In this document: piece after piece, positions 58,559 to 64,000 of the stretch
Numbering within the stretch: position 1 is the stretch's first letter
Layout: the number at the start of each line of letters is the position of its first letter
Assembly: GCF_003387575.1 (NCBI RefSeq)
Contig: NZ_QUAB01000048.1
Coordinates: forward strand, 62,001-126,000
DNA: 64,000 bases
Source of the DNA: Microbacterium bovistercoris
Lineage (GTDB): Bacteria; Actinomycetota; Actinomycetes; Actinomycetales; Microbacteriaceae
Direction: 5' to 3'
Notes under the pieces: model-generated
Database searches by the model: none
Told to the model about the DNA's origin: nothing
The model's input: the letters and a program-made list of their open reading frames with translations, nothing else
Program-made: the position numbers and the translations under genes

Positions 58559-59350
58559 ATGGGAACGCGCTTCTTCGACGTCGGCACCGCGCAGCTCGCA
58601 TTCGACGCTCATGGTGAAGGACCGGTCGTCGTCATCGCGCACGGCCTGACGATGAGTCGCGCTGCGGACCGCGAGCAGGCGCTCACCGAGTGGGACCGGC
58701 TCGTGAAGAAGGGATTCCGCGTCGTCGCGTACGACGCCCGTGGCCACGGCGAGACCGCCGGACGCGACGAGCCGGACGACTACCGCTGGGAGAACCTGGC
58801 GACCGACCTGCTCGCACTCGCCGAGGCGATCTCGCCCGACGAACCGGTGCACGCGATCGGCTCATCGATGGGAACAGCGACGATCCTGCACGCACTGACC
58901 CGCCGTCCGGAGCGCTTCCGCTCGGTCGCGCTCACCGCGCCGCCGACCGCGTGGGAGACCAGGAAACTCCAGCAGCGCGTGTACGAGGCGACCGCCGCAG
59001 CGGCCGAGACGATGACGCTCGACGACTTCGTGGCGGCATCCGCAGCAGCCCCCGTGCCGGAGATCTTCGCCGAGCGCTGGAACCCCGGCCCGCCGAGCAT
59101 CGACATGGCCGTGCTGCCCGCGGTGTTCCGCGGCGCGGGCGTCAGCGATCTGCCCGCACAGGAGGAGGTCGCCCGCATCGAGACCCCGGCGCTGATCCTC
59201 CCGTGGGCGACGGACCCGGGGCATCCGCTCTCGACCGCGGAACGGCTCACGGAGCTGATGCCGCACGCCGAGCTCGAGGTCGCGGAGGACATCGCGACGA
59301 TCAAGGCCTGGCCGAACCGCGTCGCGGAGTTCTTCACCGCGCACCCGTGA
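58559..59350 (+). CDS. Alpha/beta hydrolase
   Basis: Single-domain hydrolase of 263 residues. The oxyanion segment is VVVIAHGLTMSR, the nucleophile serine is in HAIGSSMGTATIL and the acid and His are in the C-terminal third. VVAYDARGHGET precedes the nucleophile as usual. TAGGCT is 6 nt before the ATG (leaderless), which fixes the start over a GTG at 58553. The substrate is unknown. Confidence 0.9.
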   Translation: MGTRFFDVGTAQLAFDAHGEGPVVVIAHGLTMSRAADREQALTEWDRLVKKGFRVVAYDARGHGETAGRDEPDDYRWENLATDLLALAEAISPDEPVHAIGSSMGTATILHALTRRPERFRSVALTAPPTAWETRKLQQRVYEATAAAAETMTLDDFVAASAAAPVPEIFAERWNPGPPSIDMAVLPAVFRGAGVSDLPAQEEVARIETPALILPWATDPGHPLSTAERLTELMPHAELEVAEDIATIKAWPNRVAEFFTAHP

Positions 59351-59377
59351 CTCACGCGCCGCTCTAGGCTGGGCGTC

Positions 59378-60160
59378 ATGGCAGAACGCTCCGAGATCGA
59401 ATGCTGGCTCACCGACATGGACGGCGTGCTCGTGCACGAGAACGACGCCATCCCCGGGGCATCTGAGCTGCTCGCCGGCTGGGAGGAGGCCGGCCTGCCG
59501 TACCTGGTGCTGACGAACAACTCGATCTTCACCGCGCGCGACCTCTCCGCACGACTGCGCGCCAGCGGACTGCACGTGCCCGAGGACCGCATCTGGACCT
59601 CCGCGCTCGCCACCGCCGACTTCCTGGCCGCGCAGGTGCCCGGCGGCTCCGCGTTCGTGATCGGTGAGGCGGGCATCCTCACCGCCCTGCACGACGCGGG
59701 GTTCATCATGACCGAGACCGACCCCGACTTCGTCGTCGTCGGCGAGACCCGCAACTACTCCTTCGAGGCGATCACGAAGGCGATCCGGCTGATCGACGGC
59801 GGCGCACGGTTCATCGTCACGAACCCGGATGCCACAGGGCCGAGCGCCGAGGGGCCGCTGCCGGCGACCGGCGCGATCGCGGCGCTCATCACCAAGGCCA
59901 CCGGCCGCGAGCCGTACGTGGTGGGCAAGCCGAACCCGATGATGTTCCGCTCGGCGCTGAACAAGATCGGCGCGCATTCCAAGCGCACCGGCATGATCGG
60001 CGATCGCATGGACACCGACATCGTCGCCGGGATCGAGGCGGGGCTGCACACCGTGCTGGTGCTGACCGGCATCAGCGACCGCGCCGAGATCGAGAAGTAC
60101 CCGTTCCGTCCCGACGAGGTCGTGGGTTCGGTCGCCGATCTGCTGCCGGAGAAGCGCTGA
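59378..60160 (+). CDS. HAD-IIA family phosphatase (NagD-like)
   Basis: Phosphatase of 260 residues. Motif I is CWLTDMDGVLVHENDAIPGA, with nucleophile and acid Asp at residues about 14 and 16. Motif II is VLTNNS, and motif IV MIGDRMDTDIVAGIEAGLHT. The large cap of HAD-IIA lies between. TAGGCT lies 7 nt before the ATG (leaderless). Likely substrates are nucleotides or sugar phosphates such as UMP. The stop shares one base with the next ATG. Confidence 0.93.
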   Translation: MAERSEIECWLTDMDGVLVHENDAIPGASELLAGWEEAGLPYLVLTNNSIFTARDLSARLRASGLHVPEDRIWTSALATADFLAAQVPGGSAFVIGEAGILTALHDAGFIMTETDPDFVVVGETRNYSFEAITKAIRLIDGGARFIVTNPDATGPSAEGPLPATGAIAALITKATGREPYVVGKPNPMMFRSALNKIGAHSKRTGMIGDRMDTDIVAGIEAGLHTVLVLTGISDRAEIEKYPFRPDEVVGSVADLLPEKR

Positions 60161-60732
60161 TGGGTGCGCTCGACGACGGCGAGCGCGTGGTGGCGGCCGA
60201 TGCCGCCACCTGGCGCGCCTGGCTGACCGAGAACCACGCCACGTCGAAGGGCGCCTGGCTGGTGCGGCCGCGGCCGGGCAACGACGACGTGCTCATCGGC
60301 TATGAGGACTCGATCCTGCAGGCGCTGTGCTTCGGCTGGATCGACGGCCCGGTGCGCAGCTTCGACGAACGCATCGGGGGCCTGTGGTTCGCACCGCGCC
60401 GCGCGTCCAGCGGCTGGGCGGCGACGAACAAGGCCCGCGTCGCGAGGCTCGAGGCGGAGGGGCTGCTCGAACCCGCCGGCATCCGGGCGATCGAGATCGC
60501 GAAGGAGAACGGTGCATGGGAGGTGCTCGACGGCCCCGAGGCGGGCATCGAGCCCGCCGATCTGACGGCGGCGCTGGACGCCGCGCCCGCGGCGCGCGCC
60601 GGCTGGGACGCGTTCCCTGCTTCCTCGCGCAAGATGGGTCTCACGCAGATCGCGATGGCCAAGCGCGCAGAGACCCGCGCGAACCGCATCGCGAAGATCG
60701 TGGCGGATGCCGCAGAGGGGAAGCGCCCATGA
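60160..60732 (+). CDS. YdeI/OmdA-family protein
   Basis: Protein of 190 residues in the YdeI/bacteriocin-protection family. Hallmarks are WRAWLTENHATSKGAWLV, then DSILQALCFGWIDGPVRSFD and GLWFAPRRASSGWAATNKAR. The C-terminus has the conserved KRAETRANRIAKIV. The biochemical role is unclear in the family. It follows the phosphatase with 1-bp overlap and overlaps the small membrane gene by 4 bp. Confidence 0.88.
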   Translation: MGALDDGERVVAADAATWRAWLTENHATSKGAWLVRPRPGNDDVLIGYEDSILQALCFGWIDGPVRSFDERIGGLWFAPRRASSGWAATNKARVARLEAEGLLEPAGIRAIEIAKENGAWEVLDGPEAGIEPADLTAALDAAPAARAGWDAFPASSRKMGLTQIAMAKRAETRANRIAKIVADAAEGKRP

Positions 60733-60902
60733 GCCAGCAGGATCTGCTGTTCCTGGTGATGATCACGATCGGGCTGGCGACGCTCGCCGTCTTCGCCGTG
60801 CAGCTGCTCCGGCGGCCGAAGCGCGATGACAAGGGCGCCTGGTACGAGGGGCCCTGGGACGACGACGACAAGCCGCGCGGACCGCAGGGCGGCGACCGCT
60901 GA
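60729..60902 (+). CDS. Small single-helix membrane protein
   Basis: Unrecognised protein of 57 residues with one helix (LLFLVMITIGLATLAVFAVQ) and a charged, Asp/Pro-rich cytoplasmic tail. The ATG overlaps the YdeI stop by 4 bp, and the stop precedes the arabinofuranosidase promoter. It is probably translated by coupling. Confidence 0.7.
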   Translation: MSQQDLLFLVMITIGLATLAVFAVQLLRRPKRDDKGAWYEGPWDDDDKPRGPQGGDR

Positions 60903-60917
60903 CGGACGCGCTCCTTA

Positions 60918-60952
60918 CAACGTTGGACAACGCTTTCCCGATCCTCTAGGTT
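60918..60952 (+). promoter_or_regulatory. Promoter with LacI-type operators for GH51
   Basis: CAACGTTG (60918-60925) is a perfect palindrome, and GGACAACGCTTTCC (60925-60938) is a second CG-centred imperfect one, both in LacI-family style. TTGGAC (60923-60928) and TAGGTT (60947-60952) form a promoter with an 18-bp spacer that overlaps the operators. Confidence 0.65.
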
Positions 60953-60989
60953 GATCTGGAACCGCCGCCCCCACGACGCCTGGAGCACC

Positions 60990-62435
60990 ATGATCACCGC
61001 CGCACCCTCCCCTCTCGCCCCGGTCATCGACCGCCGCATCTACGGCCAGTTCGCCGAGCACCTCGGCCGCGGCATCTACGAGGGCCTGTGGGTGGGCACC
61101 GACTCCCCGATCCCGAACCGCAACGGCCTGCGGACCGATGCGATCGACGCGCTGCGCGCGATCAAGGTGCCGGTCGTGCGCTGGCCGGGCGGATGCTTCG
61201 CCGACGAGTACCACTGGCTGAAGGGCGTCGGCCACCAGCGCGGCGCGATGGTCAACACGCATTGGGGTGGCGTCGTCGACCCGAACGAGTTCGGCACCCA
61301 CGAGTACTTCGAGCTGCTGAACCAGCTCGACGCCGAGGCGTACATCAACGGCAACGTCGGCAGCGGCGCCGTGGCGGAGATGCAGGACTGGATCGAGTAC
61401 ATGACGCTCGACAGCCACACCGAGATGGCCGAGCTGCGCAAGCGGCACGGCCGCGAGCAGCCCTGGAAGGTGCAGTTCTTCGGCGTCGGCAACGAGAGCT
61501 GGGGCTGCGGCGGCAACATGACCTCGCTGCACTACGCGAACCTGTACCGCCAGTACCAGACCTATGTGCGGAACTACGGCGACAACCGCATCACGAAGGT
61601 CGCCTGCGGCGCGAATGCCGACGACTACGAGTGGACCGACGTCGTGATGGCGCGCGCCGCCGAGCACATGGACGCGCTGAGCCTGCACTACTACACGCTG
61701 CCCACCGGCGAGTGGGACGTGAAGGGCGCCGCGATCGGCTTCGGAGATGCCGACTGGTACGAGACGATCCGTCGCACCCTCATGATGGACACCCTGCTCA
61801 CCCGGCACGGCCAGCTGATGGACAGGCACGACCCTGCGAAGCGCGTCGGCCTGTACGTCGACGAGTGGGGCACCTGGTACGACGTCGAGCAGGGCACCAA
61901 CCCCGGCTTCCTCTACCAGCAGAACACCATGCGCGACGCGGTGGTCGCGGCGCTCAACTTCAACGTGTTCCACCGGCACGCCGACCGCGTGCGGATGACG
62001 AACATCGCGCAGATGGTCAACGTGCTGCAGGCGATGCTGCTCACCGACGGCGAGCGGATGCTGAAGACCCCGACGTATCACGCGTTCGCGCTGTACACCG
62101 ATCACCACGACGCGACGTCGGTTCCGGTGCGCGGCGTGCTGCCCGCGCACACCGACCTCACGCTCTCGCATCGCGACGGCGCCTACACGGCGAGTGCCGT
62201 GAACTACGGCCTGGATCGTCAGGCCGAGATCGAGATCGTGCTGCCCGGCGCGATCGGCGAGCTGCTGCGCAGCGACATCCTCACCGCGGAGCAGGCCGAC
62301 GCGCACAACACGTTCGAGGCGCCGGATGCCGTCGCGATCACCGGCTTCGACGCCGTGCGGATCGCAGGCGACCGGATGACGCTGACGCTGCCGCCGCGCA
62401 GCATCGTGACGGTGCGGGGGCGCGTCGCGGAGTGA
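60990..62435 (+). CDS. abfA: Alpha-L-arabinofuranosidase, GH51
   Basis: Retaining glycosidase of 481 residues removing arabinose from arabinoxylan or arabinan. The acid/base Glu is in [15 protein letters not shown] (about residue 172) and the nucleophile Glu is in [14 protein letters not shown] (about 295). The N-terminal [18 protein letters not shown] is typical, and the C-terminal beta domain ends VVRGRVAE-like (TVRGRVAE). It has no signal, so it acts on imported oligosaccharides. GGAG lies 5 nt before the ATG at 60990. LacI-type operators precede it. Confidence 0.95.
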   Translation: MITAAPSPLAPVIDRRIYGQFAEHLGRGIYEGLWVGTDSPIPNRNGLRTDAIDALRAIKVPVVRWPGGCFADEYHWLKGVGHQRGAMVNTHWGGVVDPNEFGTHEYFELLNQLDAEAYINGNVGSGAVAEMQDWIEYMTLDSHTEMAELRKRHGREQPWKVQFFGVGNESWGCGGNMTSLHYANLYRQYQTYVRNYGDNRITKVACGANADDYEWTDVVMARAAEHMDALSLHYYTLPTGEWDVKGAAIGFGDADWYETIRRTLMMDTLLTRHGQLMDRHDPAKRVGLYVDEWGTWYDVEQGTNPGFLYQQNTMRDAVVAALNFNVFHRHADRVRMTNIAQMVNVLQAMLLTDGERMLKTPTYHAFALYTDHHDATSVPVRGVLPAHTDLTLSHRDGAYTASAVNYGLDRQAEIEIVLPGAIGELLRSDILTAEQADAHNTFEAPDAVAITGFDAVRIAGDRMTLTLPPRSIVTVRGRVAE

Positions 62436-62495
62436 GCCGCGCGCTCAGCGACCGCGGTCGCCGTTCGTCACGCATACCCGGCGTCAGAGCGGGGC

Positions 62496-62549
62496 GAGCT
62501 GCGACCTGAGCGGAGAGACGGCGCGCAGAGCGGGACGAACTGCGCCGGG
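62496..62549. repeat. Dispersed intergenic repeat, copy 2
   Basis: Similar by eye to 1840-1893; shared blocks are TGCGACCTGA, GCGCGCA-A-CGG and AC-AA-TGCG-type segments. Again it lies between convergent genes (GH51 and ROK). The rest of the 166-bp gap holds GC-rich sequence with nothing else I can identify. Confidence 0.5.
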
Positions 62550-62601
62550 AGTGCCCGCGGGGCCCGCAGACGGATGACGCCCGCGGCGCCCGCGACGCCG
62601 T

Positions 62602-63504
62602 CTACCGCAGCACGAACGCGGCGGCGCCGATGAGGGGGCCCTCGCCGGCGAGCCCGGAGCGCAGCACGCGGGTGCGGCGGGAGTAGGCGTGCACGGCGGA
62701 TGCCGAGAGCGCATGCTGCACCAGGTCGACGTAGTCCACCGAGACGTGCGAGAAGCCGCCGCCGATCGCGACGACGTCGAGGTCGACCAGCGTCGCCGCG
62801 TCGGCCAGAGCCTCGCCGACCGCCTTCGCCGATCGCTCGATCGCGGCGCGCGCGATGGCGTCGCCGGCAGCGGCGTCGCGGGCGAGGTCCTCGCCGGTGT
62901 CGCCGGTCCATCCCTGCGTCCTGGCCCAGGCTGCGGATGCCGGACCAGAGGCGATCTCCTCGAGTGTGAGGCCGCCCTCGCGGCGCACCTGGCCGAGGTG
63001 ACCGGCGTTGCCGCTCGCACCTGGGGCGTATTCGCCGTTCAGCACGAAACCGCCGCCGACTCCCGTCGACACGACGATCGACAGCGAGGCCTTGGCACCC
63101 TGCGTGGCGCCGAGCCACGATTCGGCGAGCGCGAGCGCTCCGCCGTCGTGCCCCAGCACGGCGTGCACGCCGCGGCCGAGTGCGGCGGATGCCGCTGCGC
63201 TCACCGCGGTCACGACGTCGAAGCCGTGCGCGAGGGGCATGTTCACCGGGGAGATCACGCCGGCGGACCGGTCGACGGGTCCCGCGCTGCCGATGCCCGC
63301 GCCGATCAGGTCGTCGTCCGTGGGCAGGACGGCGAGCGCCTCGGCGACGGCCTCGCGGACCGCGGTGTCCAGCGCCGCGGCATCCGCGTCACGACCGGTG
63401 GGCCGGCGCACGCGGCTCGCCGCGATGAGCGAACCGTCCTCCCGGACGAGTGCGGCCTCGAGCTTGGTGCCGCCGATGTCGACGGCGAGCGCGGTGCGGG
63501 TCAC
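62602..63504 (-). CDS. ROK-family sugar kinase
   Basis: Predicted sugar kinase of 300 residues. The ATP phosphate loop is ALAVDIGGTKLEAALV. The catalytic Asp is in VLGHDGGALALAES, followed by VSTGVGGGFVLNG. The usual zinc-site CxCGxxGC is absent; the corresponding segment reads GHLGQVRREGGLTLEEIASG without cysteine. The GTG at 63504 overlaps the pyrE stop (GTGA), which fixes the start. The substrate could be a glucose- or N-acetylhexosamine-type sugar. Confidence 0.9.
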   Translation of the reverse strand: MTRTALAVDIGGTKLEAALVREDGSLIAASRVRRPTGRDADAAALDTAVREAVAEALAVLPTDDDLIGAGIGSAGPVDRSAGVISPVNMPLAHGFDVVTAVSAAASAALGRGVHAVLGHDGGALALAESWLGATQGAKASLSIVVSTGVGGGFVLNGEYAPGASGNAGHLGQVRREGGLTLEEIASGPASAAWARTQGWTGDTGEDLARDAAAGDAIARAAIERSAKAVGEALADAATLVDLDVVAIGGGFSHVSVDYVDLVQHALSASAVHAYSRRTRVLRSGLAGEGPLIGAAAFVLR

Positions 63505-64000
63505 TGCGGGTCCAGGCCCAGGTCGTCGAGGTCGTAGGCGGCGAGCCACTGCAGCCCTTCGGCCTCGATCGCTGCCTGCGCCCCGGTCTTGCGGTCGACG
63601 ATCACGGCGACCGCGACGACCTCGGCGCCCTCGCGGCGCAGCACCTCGACGGCCTTCAGCGCGGACTGGCCGGTGGTCGAGGTGTCCTCGAGCACGACGA
63701 CGCGCTTGCCCTTGACCTCCGCGCCCTCGATCTGGCGGCCGCGGCCGTGGTCCTTGGGCTCCTTGCGCACCACGAACGCGTCCAGAGGGCGCTCGGGCGA
63801 ATCCACCGAGGCGTGCATCACGGCGTTCGCGATCGGGTCGGCGCCGAGCGTCAGACCGCCGACGGCCACCACGTCGGTGTCCTTGATGAGATCGAGCATG
63901 ATCCGCCCGATCGCCGGAGCGGCGCGGTGGTCGAGCGTGAGCTTGCGCATGTCGACGTAATAGGTGGCCTTCTTGCCGCTGGAGAGCGTGAAGTCGCCGT
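63501..64000 (-). CDS. pyrE: Orotate phosphoribosyltransferase, 5' end beyond window
   Basis: Makes OMP from orotate and PRPP in pyrimidine synthesis. About 166 residues are present. The PRPP motif VVVLEDTSTTGQSALKAVEV is near the C-terminus, and the flexible-loop region RKEPKDHGRGRQIEG is intact. The first codons in the window encode GDFTLSSGKKATYYVDMRKL, a segment that normally lies about 20-30 residues from the start, so the gene begins just outside. It overlaps the ROK kinase start by 4 bp. Confidence 0.95.
   Translation of the reverse strand, partial: GDFTLSSGKKATYYVDMRKLTLDHRAAPAIGRIMLDLIKDTDVVAVGGLTLGADPIANAVMHASVDSPERPLDAFVVRKEPKDHGRGRQIEGAEVKGKRVVVLEDTSTTGQSALKAVEVLRREGAEVVAVAVIVDRKTGAQAAIEAEGLQWLAAYDLDDLGLDPQ

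Overview
The window looks like a chromosome segment of a high-GC actinobacterium of the family Microbacteriaceae, most likely a Microbacterium. Supporting signs are a GC content near 70 percent, a GGATGCCG/GCATCCG-rich texture, a DUF222-HNH (13E12-type) protein, a complete actinobacterial Tad pilus operon, a single-chain glycyl-tRNA synthetase of the short bacterial type, and many leaderless genes whose start codon lies 6-7 nt after a TANNNT -10 box. No rRNA, tRNA, CRISPR array or complete insertion sequence was seen. No gene-free stretch exceeds about 220 bp.

Layout. 0-6 kb: a glycan-degradation locus (truncated glycoside hydrolase, sulfatase, LacI regulator, GH38 alpha-mannosidase) with an operator between the regulator and the mannosidase. 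6-9 kb: gluconate kinase and permease with a divergent GntR regulator, then a 36-residue small protein. 9-17.7 kb: two tandem paralogous membrane proteins, a class C-like serine hydrolase, a membrane protein, glyS, a POT peptide transporter, a VOC protein, a HIT-like protein, an LLM flavin oxidoreductase and a conserved hypothetical. 17.7-26.8 kb: a compact cluster of three overlapping-gene operons (membrane glycosyltransferase-like protein, sugar epimerase, nucleoside phosphorylase; b561-type cytochrome, molybdopterin oxidoreductase, small membrane protein; methyltransferase, DUF2064, GT2) next to an OmpR-type two-component system. A shared CTTACG-N-ACCGG motif occurs in both divergent promoter regions, suggesting one regulon.

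26.8-31.8 kb: a beta-lactamase-fold protein lacking its catalytic Ser/Lys, an M13 metallopeptidase, and a DUF308-lipase fusion. 31.8-39.9 kb: a full Tad/Flp pilus operon (prepilin peptidase, TadC, TadB, CpaF, CpaE, CpaB, TadG-like, TadE, Flp pilin) read leftward. 40-43.3 kb: a small accessory island with a HEPN/Abi-like protein, two unrecognised proteins, and a large inverted repeat. 43.3-49 kb: DUF1992, a two-domain VOC protein, a membrane protein, an HNH nuclease behind an SOS-box promoter, and a MATE exporter.

49-52.2 kb: a NarL-type two-component system with paired palindromes in front of both the kinase and a neighbouring membrane-protein gene. 52.3-55.7 kb: a SPOUT methyltransferase, an NRAMP Mn transporter behind a DtxR/MntR-type palindrome, and the DtxR-family regulator itself. 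55.7-58.5 kb: a three-gene operon of a small helical protein, a helical-domain/DUF1023 alpha/beta hydrolase and a lipoprotein; it resembles a type VII-style secreted-enzyme module and is the best candidate here for an under-described system. 58.5-64 kb: an alpha/beta hydrolase, a NagD-like HAD phosphatase, YdeI-like protein, a GH51 arabinofuranosidase with a LacI-type operator, a ROK kinase and the start of pyrE.

At larger scale, a short dispersed element with core TGAGCCTGTCGAAGGG occurs inside several coding regions. It forms a triple insertion in the linker of CpaF. Other dispersed intergenic repeats occur in pairs.
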